A DNA stretch of 64,000 nt from Ruminococcus sp. FMBCY1 (GCF_023921805.1 NZ_CP074197.1:2170001-2234000); one strand, 5' to 3'. Positions 23,728-32,212 are shown, counted from the stretch's first letter. Translations and numbers: made by a program. The notes: generated by a model not told the origin, from the sequence alone.

Positions 23728-23820
23728 TGATGTAAAGATGTACCGTTTTACCGAATAGACGGGACGTACTTCATTTGATAAAAAACTGAAAAAACAGCGA
23801 TTTACATCAAACCTACATCA
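23728..23820. repeat. Inverted TACATCA-type repeats beyond the metG fragment
   Basis: TGATGTA (23728-23734) and AGATGTA (23736-23742) face TACATCA at 23803-23809 and 23814-23820. These resemble the TACACCA sites next to int and could be relics of an earlier related element, or a hairpin in the metG 3' region. Confidence 0.3.
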
Positions 23821-23874
23821 TTTGATGCAGAATTAAGTGCAAGCAAGAAAAAATCGCATAATTAGTGCAATGAG

Positions 23875-23931
23875 TGGGCAATTCCAATCGGGATTGCCCA
23901 TTTTTAAAATAAACAGAAATACAAATCAGAA
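23875..23931 (+). repeat. Cassette leader repeat A, copy 1
   Basis: A 57-base sequence that recurs at 24771-24827 with two differences. It begins with a stable hairpin whose arms start TGGGCAAT and end ATTGCCCA, followed by TTTTT, then a conserved 26-base tail. No promoter is seen between the hairpin and the gene, so transcription must pass it, as in an attenuator. Confidence 0.8.
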
Positions 23932-23948
23932 TTTGTGAGGGGTAAAAA

Positions 23949-24659
23949 ATGCTATTATTGACACTTAATATGAATATGTTTAATTTCGTTATTGATGACA
24001 GTTTTAATGATTACTTTAACTTTATTTTACCTGATATAGCATTTATTCAAGAGTGTAGATATAACAGGATTAATAAACAATATCATGCAGAATGGGCAGG
24101 AAATTATAAAGAACCTATTGATAGCCGAATTCATTTATCAGTAGCAATTAGTAAAGATGAGAATATTTCAAAGTCTAATATTGATTTGAATGATGATTAC
24201 ACTTGTGTATTTGTTGAATATGAAAAATATAAATTTGCAGGTGTTCATCTCCCATTAATTGATAAAAAAAGAGAAAACGAGAGGAAGCGTGAAAAGATAC
24301 TGTCAAAAATTAAGAAAAGTGACTCTAAAATTATTTGCGGTGATTTTAATGCATGTTCAAATAATGAAAATCAAGAATATTTAGAAGAGCTTTTAAATGA
24401 TAATTATTACATTGATTTATGGCAAGAAGGTATAAATCAAGAAAAAGCATATTATATAAATTTTTTTGGGAAAAAAATAAAAGCAGATAGTAAGAAAAAT
24501 AAAATTAGAACATTTGTTGGAAATAGACATATTGATTATATATTGGCAAAGAAAAATTTTTTAAATTTAAAAGAAATCAGAATTGATTTTAGAACTTTAG
24601 CTTTTACTGATCATTGTGGTATTATTTTGGATTTTGATATTAATCCAAAAGACAAGTAA
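23949..24659 (+). CDS. Endonuclease/exonuclease/phosphatase-fold protein
   Basis: Product of 236 aa. EEP-fold motifs in order: Asn in LTLNMNMF, Glu in IAFIQECRYN, GVHLPL, GDFNACSNN, HIDYILAKKN, and FTDHCGIILDFDI with the catalytic Asp-His pair. Family members cut DNA, RNA or phosphoesters. Base composition is markedly more AT-rich than neighbouring chromosome. GTGAGGGG lies before the ATG. It is the body of the first of two cassettes with shared flanks; a defence or toxin role is possible but not shown. Confidence 0.82.
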   Translation: MLLLTLNMNMFNFVIDDSFNDYFNFILPDIAFIQECRYNRINKQYHAEWAGNYKEPIDSRIHLSVAISKDENISKSNIDLNDDYTCVFVEYEKYKFAGVHLPLIDKKRENERKREKILSKIKKSDSKIICGDFNACSNNENQEYLEELLNDNYYIDLWQEGINQEKAYYINFFGKKIKADSKKNKIRTFVGNRHIDYILAKKNFLNLKEIRIDFRTLAFTDHCGIILDFDINPKDK

Positions 24660-24667
24660 ACAAACAG

Positions 24668-24726
24668 ACAATTTCCAGTTTGCCAACTTGCCCTTTGAGA
24701 GAGGAGAAAGCCTTTTCTCAAAGGGA
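24668..24726 (+). repeat. Cassette terminal repeat B, copy 1
   Basis: The segment contains TTCCAGTTTGCCAACTTG and a hairpin with arms CCCTTTGAG (24691-24699) and CTCAAAGGG (24717-24725). It closely resembles 25230-25290. This copy lacks the T run after the stem. Confidence 0.75.
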
Positions 24727-24770
24727 TTGTGAAATATAAAATATTATGTTAAGATACATAGTATAACGAA

Positions 24771-24827
24771 TGGGCAATTCCAATCGGGATTGCCCATTTT
24801 TAAAACAAACAGAAATACAAATCGGAA
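24771..24827 (+). repeat. Cassette leader repeat A, copy 2
   Basis: Second copy of the 57-base leader with the TGGGCAAT/ATTGCCCA hairpin, differing from copy 1 at two bases. It again ends about 20 bases before a start codon. Confidence 0.8.
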
Positions 24828-24846
24828 GTTATAAAGGAGAAACACT

Positions 24847-25224
24847 ATGGGATTATTTGGTAAAAGCAAAAAAGAGCGAGAAAAAGAGTATATGAACAGA
24901 TTAGATGTTCCATTATGTTTAAAAGAAGACTTTGAATTGATTATTGATGATGTATTTATAATTATGGGGGTTGGAACAGTTGCCACAGGAAATATATCAA
25001 CAGGAATGTGTAGAGAAGGAGAAAATGCGTGTGTTTATAAAACAAATGGAGGTGTATTAGAGACTATAATTACTACCATCGATATACATACAAAAGAACG
25101 AAAATCAAATGGTTGTGGATATAAAACAGAACATGTTGGACTTGGGTTAAGAGGAGTTTCTAAGGAACAATTAGAAAAAGGAGATAGAGTGATTGTAAAG
25201 AATGCCAATATGTATGAAATGTAA
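24847..25224 (+). CDS. Stand-alone EF-Tu domain-2-like protein
   Basis: Product of 125 aa. After a short basic start (GLFGKSKKEREKEYM), residues 30-120 follow domain 2 of EF-Tu: IIDDVFIIMGVGTVATGNIS matches the EF-Tu strand DVF-I-GRGTVATGR, and HVGLGLRGVSKEQLEKGDRVI matches the GLLLRG region. There is no GTPase domain. It may bind aminoacyl-tRNA or the ribosome, or mimic EF-Tu; the function is unknown. AAAGGAG lies 8 bases before the ATG. Confidence 0.75.
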   Translation: MGLFGKSKKEREKEYMNRLDVPLCLKEDFELIIDDVFIIMGVGTVATGNISTGMCREGENACVYKTNGGVLETIITTIDIHTKERKSNGCGYKTEHVGLGLRGVSKEQLEKGDRVIVKNANMYEM

Positions 25225-25229
25225 TTACA

Positions 25230-25290
25230 AATTCCAGTTTTTCAACTTGCCCTTTGAGCGAGGAGAAATCTTTTCTCAAAGGGCTTTTTA
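25230..25290 (+). repeat. Cassette terminal repeat B, copy 2 (terminator)
   Basis: The hairpin has arms CCCTTTGAG (25250-25258) and CTCAAAGGG (25275-25283), followed by CTTTTTATTT, i.e. a working rho-independent terminator. The segment is homologous to 24668-24726. Confidence 0.8.
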
Positions 25291-25296
25291 TTTGAA

Positions 25297-25324
25297 TTGA
25301 CTTTAACATATCAAATGTTATAAT
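25297..25324 (+). promoter_or_regulatory. Promoter of the broken acetyltransferase gene
   Basis: TTGACT (25297-25302), 16-bp spacer, TATAAT (25319-25324), 33 bases before the ATG. Confidence 0.6.
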
Positions 25325-25357
25325 ATAAAAAACAATAAATTAAATAAGGACATTGAT

Positions 25358-25802
25358 ATGAAGATATATGAAGCGGCTGAAAGAACACCGCAGTTATCGG
25401 AAAATCTGTTAAATATTTGGGAAGACTCTGTTCGAGCTATGCATCATTTTTTATCTGATACAGAGGTAAAAGCAAATTAAAAAATATGTTCCGCAGGCTT
25501 TGAGTAAGGTTGAGCATTTAATTATTGCCGAAAATGAATTTAATAAAATTATCGCATTTATGGGGACTGAAAACAATAGGCTTGAAATGTTGTTTATTTG
25601 TTCGGCGGAAAGAGGAAAAGGTATTGGCAAGCAACTTTTGAAATACGGTATTGAAAAATTCGGTATAAAAGAAGTTACCGCCAATGAACACAATCCGCAG
25701 ACGGTAGGATTTTATAAACATATGGAATTTGTAACATATAAAAGAACCGATTATGATGAAGAGGGAAATCCGTATCCTCTTTTATATATGAAAATAGTTT
25801 AA
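25358..25802 (+). pseudogene. GNAT acetyltransferase with frameshift
   Basis: The first 40 codons from ATG 25358 (MKIYEAAERTPQLSENLLNIWEDSVRAMH) run into TAA at 25478. The rest continues in the +1 frame as KKYVPQALSKVEHLIIAEN, through the acetyl-CoA motif CSAERGKGIGKQLLKYGIE, to the stop at 25802. The break lies at AAATTAAAAAA (25475-25485), a slippage-prone run. Intact homologues would be about 147 aa. It may be a true pseudogene, a phase-variable switch or a sequencing error. Confidence 0.8.
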
Positions 25803-25816
25803 TAAATTCAAATTAT

Positions 25817-26359
25817 ATGAATGGGGATATGGAAATGAGTACATATTGTATGAAAAACAAAAAATATCGGAAACCGGTTTTGATTTTAACGGTTTTGTTT
25901 TGCGTAAGTCTTACGGGCTGTACAAAGATATATAACGGAACAGATGAACTTACAGAAAAAGCCCGAAAGGAAATGCCTGTTTCGGATTTTGAAACAACGG
26001 ATATACAATATGCTGGAATGAGTGTTGCCGATAATAAGGCTTTGGCTTGGTTTATTTCAGGCAATGAATATCAGGCACATTATTATCTCCCGATGGAAGT
26101 AGAAGTAAAAGGCGACGATAAATATTCGTTTGTCAGAACTTATAAACCTATGAATGGCGAAACGGATAATATCGCAATCCTTAATTGGAACGGCGGATAT
26201 TCATTTGTAGTAAATAATTCCGATTGTGCGTCGGTTAAAATTACAGGGGAAAACGGTATTTATGAAGAAAAAGTAAAAGAAGTTCCTTATGTGTTTTATT
26301 ATCCGTCAATTCCGTCACAGTATGTTTTTCTTGATTCCGACGGAAATGAATTAAGTTAA
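25817..26359 (+). CDS. Putative lipoprotein of unknown function
   Basis: Product of up to 180 aa. A hydrophobic signal ends in the lipobox VSLTGC, so the mature protein starts at that Cys (about residue 35) and is anchored outside the membrane. The rest has beta-strand-like segments (HYYLPMEVEVKGDDKYSFV, IAILNWNGGYSFVV), and no family is recognised. The start is uncertain: ATGs at 25817, 25829 and 25835 all lack a strong ribosome site. Confidence 0.7.
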   Translation: MNGDMEMSTYCMKNKKYRKPVLILTVLFCVSLTGCTKIYNGTDELTEKARKEMPVSDFETTDIQYAGMSVADNKALAWFISGNEYQAHYYLPMEVEVKGDDKYSFVRTYKPMNGETDNIAILNWNGGYSFVVNNSDCASVKITGENGIYEEKVKEVPYVFYYPSIPSQYVFLDSDGNELS

Positions 26360-26372
26360 TAACTTTACTAAA

Positions 26373-26419
26373 AAACAGCTTTTTGAGATATGTATTATGT
26401 ATTTCTCAAGAAGCTGTTT
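26373..26419 (+). terminator. Terminator hairpin
   Basis: AAACAGCTTTTTGAGA (26373-26388) pairs with TCTCAAGAAGCTGTTT (26404-26419), one mismatch, followed by a T-rich stretch. Confidence 0.8.
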
Positions 26420-26513
26420 GTATTTGAAAGAAAATTTTTGCACAGTACTGTTTTTTGTATACCTTATATGTTATTATTAAAACATATAAATTACGAACGG
26501 CAGGTGATCTTTG

Positions 26514-27422
26514 ATGTATTTAGATACTTTTACATTACCGATTGATTTTGAAGAACCGATGATTCAAAAACAATGTGAACGCAACGGCGGCATTTACGGT
26601 TATATAGATAACACATACCCGTGCAGAATGTTCGGAAATCGTGAACTTTATGAGATTTCATTTAAAAATGTAACGATTTTTTACGGCGGCAACGGTTCGG
26701 GAAAAAGCACACTTTTAAATCTTATTGCTCAAAAACTTGAGCTAAACCGCATCGCTCCGTTTAATTCAAGCGAATTATTTGATGAATATGTAAAAAATTG
26801 TGAGTATTCTCTCGGCTACGATGATGAGGGGTTCAAGCACAAAATACCTGACGGCAGTCGTATTATAACAAGCGATGATATTTTTGATTATATGCTCACT
26901 ATTCGTACAAATAATGACGAAATTTCCGAGAAAAAGGACATTGCCCGTGATGAGTACGGTGCTTTAAAGTATGGCAAAAGTATAAGGTTCAGCGGAATGG
27001 ACGATTACGAGCAGTTTAAAATGCAGGTTATGTCACGCAGGAAATCGGTGTCACGCAGAAAGTTTATTGAAAGAACTGCGGGCAAGGAAACTGAACTTTT
27101 CAGCAACGGAGAAACTGCTCTGAAATACTTTAAAACAAAGCTGAAAAACGACAAGTTGTATTGCCTTGACGAACCCGAAAACAGTATGTCGGCAAAAATG
27201 CAGTTAAAACTTGTAAAAATGCTTGAAGAACTGACCCGATATTGCGGCTGTCAATTGATAATTGCCACACACTCGCCGTTTTTGCTTGCTATGAACAATG
27301 CAAAGATTTATGACCTCGACTCAAACCCGGTTGAAGTAAAAGATTGGTGGGAACTTGAAAATACAAAGATTTACTATGAATTTTTCAAAAAACACAGCAA
27401 TCTTTTTGAAAATAATATTTAA
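26514..27422 (+). CDS. AAA/ABC-type ATPase
   Basis: Product of 302 aa. Walker A GGNGSGKSTLLN (residues about 62-73), Walker B LYCLDEPENSM and switch His in IIATHSPFLLAM. The GETAL/AKMQLKLVKMLEEL region resembles SMC/RecF-like ATPases of the AAA_21/AAA_15 type found in OLD-like and stand-alone defence or repair proteins. No nuclease domain is present and no partner gene adjoins, so the role is unknown. AGGTG precedes the ATG at 26514. Confidence 0.8.
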   Translation: MYLDTFTLPIDFEEPMIQKQCERNGGIYGYIDNTYPCRMFGNRELYEISFKNVTIFYGGNGSGKSTLLNLIAQKLELNRIAPFNSSELFDEYVKNCEYSLGYDDEGFKHKIPDGSRIITSDDIFDYMLTIRTNNDEISEKKDIARDEYGALKYGKSIRFSGMDDYEQFKMQVMSRRKSVSRRKFIERTAGKETELFSNGETALKYFKTKLKNDKLYCLDEPENSMSAKMQLKLVKMLEELTRYCGCQLIIATHSPFLLAMNNAKIYDLDSNPVEVKDWWELENTKIYYEFFKKHSNLFENNI

Positions 27423-27504
27423 AGAAAGGACAAAAGCTATACTTTTAAAGCTGATTGATGAACAAATCTGATATTTTGTAAATTTTCATAATAAAAAATA
27501 CCCC

Positions 27505-27539
27505 ATAAACCTCTTGATTTTTGCGGTCAAGAGGTTTAT
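27505..27539. terminator. Inverted repeat between ATPase and hydrolase genes
   Basis: Perfect 13-bp arms ATAAACCTCTTGA (27505-27517) and TCAAGAGGTTTAT (27527-27539). It has no clear T run and may be a terminator or the 5' leader of the hydrolase gene. Confidence 0.55.
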
Positions 27540-27577
27540 ACTATGTAAAATTTATTTATGCGGAAAGGAATTTGTAA

Positions 27578-28477
27578 ATGAGAATTGAAAAAATAAAATC
27601 TCCGTTTGACAATTTAATGCTTGAAGTTGCTGTTTCAGAAACGAAAACACAGCCAAAGGCTATAGTTCAGTTTTCACACGGAATGTGCGAGCATAAAGAA
27701 CGATATTTTGAATTTATGAATTACCTTAATGATAACGGCTATGTATGCGTTATTCATGACCACAGAGGTCACGGCGCAAGTGTGATAAACGAGGGAGAAT
27801 TCGGCAATTTTTATACAGAGGACATCAGTGCCGTTATAGATGATATGCACGCTGTAACCGAATATATAAAGAAAAATTATCCGAATCTGCCGTTATATAT
27901 TTTCAGCCACAGTATGGGCACACTTGTTGCACGAAATTATATGAAAAAGTATGAAAAGGAAATTGACAAAATTGTTCTTTGCGGCCCGCCTACCCATAAC
28001 GGCAATGCAAGTTTCGGGCTTTTTCTTTCAAAAATTTTAAAACCTTTTTACAAAGAGCAGGCGCCCAATAAATTGCTGAACAACGGAACTTTTATCGGAT
28101 ACAACGAAAAGAATGCCGAACCTAATTCTTGGATAACGGAAAATAAAGACAATGTCAGAGCGTATAACGAGGACGAGCTTTGCGGTTTTGTGTTTACCAC
28201 AAACGGTTTTATAAATCTGTTTAAACTGCAATTAAGCGCATTTGATTCGGATGATTGGGAAGTTTATAATAAAAGATTACCGATTTTTGTAATAGCAGGT
28301 GAAAATGACCCTGTTATTCAGTCAAAAAAGAAATTTAACGCACTTATAGTTTTCTTAAAAGAACTCGGCTATGCAAACATCAGCCAAAAACTGTATAAAA
28401 ACAATCGTCACGAAATTCTTAACGAGAAAAATAAATCGGATATTTACAAAGATATTCTGAATTTTTACGAAAATTGA
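27578..28477 (+). CDS. Alpha/beta hydrolase (monoacylglycerol lipase-like)
   Basis: Product of 299 aa of the serine aminopeptidase/lysophospholipase (Hydrolase_4) group. Oxyanion region VQFSHGMCEHKERY, DHRGHGAS, nucleophile elbow IFSHSMGTLVARNY, Asp in AGENDPVI and His in NNRHEILNE complete the triad. It probably hydrolyses monoacylglycerols or related esters in the cytoplasm. GGAAAGGA precedes the ATG. Single-gene unit. Confidence 0.88.
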   Translation: MRIEKIKSPFDNLMLEVAVSETKTQPKAIVQFSHGMCEHKERYFEFMNYLNDNGYVCVIHDHRGHGASVINEGEFGNFYTEDISAVIDDMHAVTEYIKKNYPNLPLYIFSHSMGTLVARNYMKKYEKEIDKIVLCGPPTHNGNASFGLFLSKILKPFYKEQAPNKLLNNGTFIGYNEKNAEPNSWITENKDNVRAYNEDELCGFVFTTNGFINLFKLQLSAFDSDDWEVYNKRLPIFVIAGENDPVIQSKKKFNALIVFLKELGYANISQKLYKNNRHEILNEKNKSDIYKDILNFYEN

Positions 28478-28485
28478 AAAATGTA

Positions 28486-28514
28486 TTGACATATTATTTT
28501 TGCAATGTTAATAT
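28486..28514 (+). promoter_or_regulatory. Promoter of the T-box transcript
   Basis: TTGACA (28486-28491), 17-bp spacer, TAATAT (28509-28514); start expected near 28521. Confidence 0.75.
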
Positions 28515-28520
28515 ACTGAT

Positions 28521-28812
28521 AATATTTAGACAAAAGCATTGATAAGGAGGAGTACTTACTTTTTGACTCTGCAGAGAGGGAATGGTCGGTGAAAATTCCC
28601 GTGGCGGAAGTAAGGAAGGTAGCCTTTGAGCTTTGAACCGAACAAAGTTATTTTCAGTAGGCTTCAACGGCAGTTCCCACCGTTATAAGGGAGGCAATAT
28701 CGGATAATTTGATTATCCCGCATTGTTTAAGTGCAGAAACTGTATTTCTGAATTTAGGTGGTACCACGGATTTTATTCGCCCTAAGCTTTTTGGCTTGGG
28801 GCTTTTTCTTTT
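28521..28812 (+). ncRNA. T-box leader
   Basis: A complete T-box riboswitch. Stem I is present (CTTACTT 28555-28561 with AAGTAAG 28608-28614; base helix AAGG with CCTT). The conserved antiterminator T-box AGGTGGTACCACGG is at 28756-28769. A terminator follows, with GCCCTAAGC (28779-28787), loop, GCTTGGGGC (28794-28802) and a T run. The specifier side reads GAAGGTAG (28615-28622): GTA (Val) or GGT (Gly) are the candidates. The TGGT tRNA-tail binding base expects discriminator A, which favours Val over Gly. Uncharged tRNA would promote read-through into the acetyltransferase. Confidence 0.9.
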
Positions 28813-28850
28813 GTCTGAATGTTAAATTTATTTTAGCGGAGGATGCAACT

Positions 28851-29411
28851 ATGCAGACAAAAATTGATTTAAAAAAACTAAGGCTAAGACCGTACAAAAA
28901 ATGTGACGCAAAATTTATTGTGAAGTGGAGCAAAGACAAAGTTGCTTTCAGAAAGTGGTGTTCTGACAGGTGGCAGACATATCCGATTACCGCCGAAGAT
29001 ATGAACAGAAAATACTGTGATAATAACGGCGACTGCATTGATGAGGATAATTTTTACCCTATGACATTAATTGATAACAACACTGTCGCAGGTCATCTCA
29101 TTTTAAGATTTACAGATAAAGAACGAACGATATTACGCTTTGGATTTGTAATTACGGACGATTCTAAAAGAGGATTGGGATACGGAAAAGAAATGCTCAG
29201 TCTTGCGCTGAAGTATTCGTTTGAAATATTGAAAGTCAATAAAATTACTCTCGGAGTTTTTGACAATAATCTTGCGGCTTATCATTGTTATAAATCCGTC
29301 GGATTTAAAGAAATTGAAAATGAAAACAAGGAAGAAAACTGCTTTTGCGGTGAAATATGGAGTGTTTCCGAAATGGAAATGACAAAAGATGATTATTTTA
29401 ATAAAAGGTAA
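28851..29411 (+). CDS. GNAT acetyltransferase under T-box control
   Basis: Product of 186 aa. KLRLRPYKKCDAKFIVKWS is the RimJ/RimL-type start; FVITDDSKRGLGYGKEMLSLALKYSF is the acetyl-CoA loop, and ITLGVFDNNLAAYHCYKSVGF the C-terminal GNAT motif. It acetylates an amine of unknown identity; RimL-like enzymes modify protein N-termini or aminoacyl compounds. The ATG at 28851 follows GGAGG. It lies directly after the T-box terminator, so expression should rise when the cognate tRNA is uncharged. Confidence 0.87.
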   Translation: MQTKIDLKKLRLRPYKKCDAKFIVKWSKDKVAFRKWCSDRWQTYPITAEDMNRKYCDNNGDCIDEDNFYPMTLIDNNTVAGHLILRFTDKERTILRFGFVITDDSKRGLGYGKEMLSLALKYSFEILKVNKITLGVFDNNLAAYHCYKSVGFKEIENENKEENCFCGEIWSVSEMEMTKDDYFNKR

Positions 29412-29491
29412 ATTTATTGCACACCTATGAAAGAAGTAGTATAATAAATTTGTTGATTATTGCAAAAATATTAATTTTCGGAGTGATAGTT

Positions 29492-29956
29492 GTGAATATA
29501 AGAAGAGCAGAAGAAAAGGATATTCCGCAGATTGAAGAATTGCTTTATCAGGTGCATAAGGTTCATTCGGACAAAAGACCTGATTTATTTATTCCAGGTT
29601 CAAAAAAATATACAACAAACGAATTAAAAGAAATTTTAGCGGATGACGAAAAGCCTGTTTATGTTGCAGACAATGACGGAGTAATTTTGGGATATGCCTT
29701 TTGTGTTTATCAAAGGCATTGCACAAAATCAAGCAATTACACAAGTCTTTATATTGATGATTTATGTGTTTCCGAAAACTCAAGAGGTCTAAAAATCGGT
29801 ACACGGCTTTATGAGTATGTACTTGATGTTGCCAAGAAAAACGGCTGTCATAATCTTACCCTTAATGTATGGGAATGTAACGAATCCGCCAAGAAGTTTT
29901 ACGATAAATGCGGATTGAAAATTCAGAAATACGGTATGGAGCAGGTGCTTGATTGA
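29492..29956 (+). CDS. GNAT acetyltransferase
   Basis: Product of 154 aa. NIRRAEEKDIPQIEELLYQVHKVH, then YIDDLCVSENSRGLKIGTRLYEYVLDVAK (acetyl-CoA loop; note RGLKIG where RGxxIG is usual) and NVWECNESAKKFYDKCGL. The GTG at 29492 is chosen because GGAGTGAT lies 6-10 bases upstream. The substrate is unknown. It may be read from the T-box transcript, as no terminator is seen in the 80-base gap. Confidence 0.85.
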   Translation: MNIRRAEEKDIPQIEELLYQVHKVHSDKRPDLFIPGSKKYTTNELKEILADDEKPVYVADNDGVILGYAFCVYQRHCTKSSNYTSLYIDDLCVSENSRGLKIGTRLYEYVLDVAKKNGCHNLTLNVWECNESAKKFYDKCGLKIQKYGMEQVLD

Positions 29957-30048
29957 GAAATATTCTCAAACTTAATTTAACAGACTTATTTTTTTAGTCA
30001 GTTACTTTTAAACTGCTTTTAATGTGAATTATAATGCCTGCTGATTCC

Positions 30049-30169
30049 GCTTTTCTTTTGCGTGAAAAGAAAAGCTCCAAAAGAAAGCACGCTTAAGGAG
30101 AAAGGGCTTTCGATGCCCTTTCCCCTTAAGTATCTCCTTTCCCCAAACGACCAAGGTCAGTGACCTTGG
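30049..30169. repeat. Triple-hairpin intergenic element
   Basis: The 511-base gap 29957-30467 has no gene. It holds three consecutive stems: GCTTTTCTTTT/AAAAGAAAAGC (30049-30075), CTTAAGGAGAAAGGGC with GCCCTTTCCCCTTAAG (30092-30130) and CCAAGGTCA/TGACCTTGG (30151-30169). It looks like a dispersed intergenic repeat of the palindromic-unit kind. A second copy is not present in this window. Confidence 0.55.
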
Positions 30170-30330
30170 AACCTCTTACTTTTGCTTTCCTGTTCAAAAT
30201 TCGTTATTGGCAAAGTTTGAGTATGAAAATGTATTTTTATTTTTTGTGAAAAGATTTTTATATTATAAAAAGCATACCGAATATTTATTGGATATACATT
30301 TATAAAATACAGGAAATGTTACTTACTAAC

Positions 30331-30467
30331 TTGATTTTATGCACTTATTGTGCTAAGATTATATTACTAAACAGTTTTCACACCTGTTGTTTAGAATAAA
30401 GCTTATAGAGGTAAATCGGTGCGGTTTTGCATTGATTTATTAACAATTATAAAGTGAGGATAATAAA
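30331..30467 (+). promoter_or_regulatory. ilvD promoter and leader
   Basis: TTGATT, 17-bp spacer and TAAGAT (about 30332-30360) form a probable promoter. A hairpin TAAACAG/CTGTT lies downstream at about 30367-30393. No T-box motif or leader peptide rich in branched-chain codons was seen. Confidence 0.45.
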
Positions 30468-32126
30468 ATGAAAAGTGATGTAATTAAGGTTGGCGTTAAT
30501 GCCGCACCGCAGCGCTCACTTCTGAACGCTCTCGGTCTTACTGAAGAAGAAATGAAAAAACCTCTTATCGGTATTGTCAGCTCCAAGAACGATATTGTTC
30601 CGGGACATATGAATATAGACAAGATTGTTGACGCTGTAAAGCAGGGTGTTGCTCTTGCAGGCGGTGTTCCTATTGTTTTCCCTGCAATTGCTGTTTGTGA
30701 CGGTATTGCTATGGGTCACGAGGGTATGAAGTATTCGCTTGTTACCCGTGAACTTATTGCCGACTCAACAGAGGCTATGGCAAAGGCTCATGCATTTGAC
30801 GCTCTTGTTATGGTTCCTAACTGTGATAAGAATGTTCCGGGTCTTTTAATGGCTGCCGCAAGAATTAATGTTCCTACCGTTTTTGTAAGCGGCGGTCCAA
30901 TGCTCGCAGGTCATGTAAAGGGTAAAAAGACAAGCCTTTCAAGTATGTTTGAGGCTGTAGGCGCTTACACGGCAAACAAAATTTCTGCAGAGGAACTTTG
31001 CGAGTTTGAAAACAAGGCTTGTCCGTCTTGCGGTTCTTGCTCAGGTATGTACACAGCAAACAGTATGAACTGCCTTACTGAGGCTATCGGTATGGGCTTG
31101 CAGGGTAACGGTACAATTCCTGCCGTTTATTCAGAGAGAATCAAGCTTGCTAAACACGCAGGTATGAAGGTTATGGAACTTCTCGAAAAGAATATCCGTC
31201 CGCTCGACATTATGACAGAAAAGTCATTTATGAATGCTCTTACAGTTGATATGGCTCTCGGTTGTTCAACAAATACAATGCTTCACCTTCCTGCTATCGC
31301 TAAAGAGGCAGGCGTTAAACTTAACCTTGATATTGCAAATGAAATCAGCGCAAAGACACCTAACCTTTGTCACCTCGCTCCTGCAGGTCATACATATATG
31401 GAAGACCTCAACGAGGCAGGCGGTGTTTACGCTGTTATGAACGAACTTACAAAACTCAATCTTCTTAACACAGACCTTATCACAGCTACAGGCAAGACTG
31501 TTGCAGAGAACATTGAGGGCTGCGAGATTAAGGATACAGATATTATTCGTCCAATCACAAATCCATACAGCACAACAGGCGGTATCGCCGTTCTTAAGGG
31601 TAATCTTGCTCCCGACGGCTGCGTAGTTAAGAGAAGTGCAGTTGCTCCTGAAATGTTACAGCACAAGGGCAGCGCAAGAGTATTTGACTGCGAGGAGGAC
31701 GCTATTGAGGCAATTCACGCAGGCAATATTAAGCCTGGTGATGTTGTTGTTATCCGTTACGAAGGTCCTAAGGGTGGTCCGGGCATGAGAGAAATGCTTA
31801 ATCCTACATCTGCTATTATGGGCAGCGGCCTCGGTCATTGTGTAGCTCTTATTACAGACGGCCGTTTTTCAGGCGCTACAAGAGGCGCTGCAATCGGTCA
31901 TATTTCACCTGAGGCAGCAGTCGGCGGTCCTATCGCACTTGTTGAAGAGGGCGATACAATTGAAATCGACATCAACGCAAATACTATCAATTTACTTATT
32001 TCTGACGAAGAGTTTGCTAAGCGTAAAGCCGAATGGAAACCTCGTCAGCCAAAGATTACAACAGGCTACCTTGCCCGTTATGCAAAACTTGTAACATCGG
32101 GTGCACAGGGTGCAGTTCTTGAGTAA
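30468..32126 (+). CDS. ilvD: Dihydroxy-acid dehydratase
   Basis: Product of 552 aa, standard length. Iron-sulfur ligands in [11 protein letters not shown] and [18 protein letters not shown], plus the family signatures [20 protein letters not shown] and [12 protein letters not shown]. It dehydrates dihydroxy-isovalerate and dihydroxy-methylvalerate to the keto acids of valine, leucine and isoleucine. The cluster is oxygen-sensitive, in keeping with an anaerobe. AGTGAGGA precedes the ATG. No other ilv genes adjoin; a strong terminator follows. Confidence 0.96.
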   Translation: MKSDVIKVGVNAAPQRSLLNALGLTEEEMKKPLIGIVSSKNDIVPGHMNIDKIVDAVKQGVALAGGVPIVFPAIAVCDGIAMGHEGMKYSLVTRELIADSTEAMAKAHAFDALVMVPNCDKNVPGLLMAAARINVPTVFVSGGPMLAGHVKGKKTSLSSMFEAVGAYTANKISAEELCEFENKACPSCGSCSGMYTANSMNCLTEAIGMGLQGNGTIPAVYSERIKLAKHAGMKVMELLEKNIRPLDIMTEKSFMNALTVDMALGCSTNTMLHLPAIAKEAGVKLNLDIANEISAKTPNLCHLAPAGHTYMEDLNEAGGVYAVMNELTKLNLLNTDLITATGKTVAENIEGCEIKDTDIIRPITNPYSTTGGIAVLKGNLAPDGCVVKRSAVAPEMLQHKGSARVFDCEEDAIEAIHAGNIKPGDVVVIRYEGPKGGPGMREMLNPTSAIMGSGLGHCVALITDGRFSGATRGAAIGHISPEAAVGGPIALVEEGDTIEIDINANTINLLISDEEFAKRKAEWKPRQPKITTGYLARYAKLVTSGAQGAVLE

Positions 32127-32212
32127 TATTGAATTGGTGTAATTGCACAAAAAACCTTTCGGATTTTTATGTTTTAAACATTTAAATTTTATAAAATAAG
32201 CAATTTGCACAA

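Noticed and set aside
30331..30467. Riboswitch or T-box before ilvD
   Set aside because: Only a short hairpin is visible; no T-box motif or amino-acid-biased leader frame.
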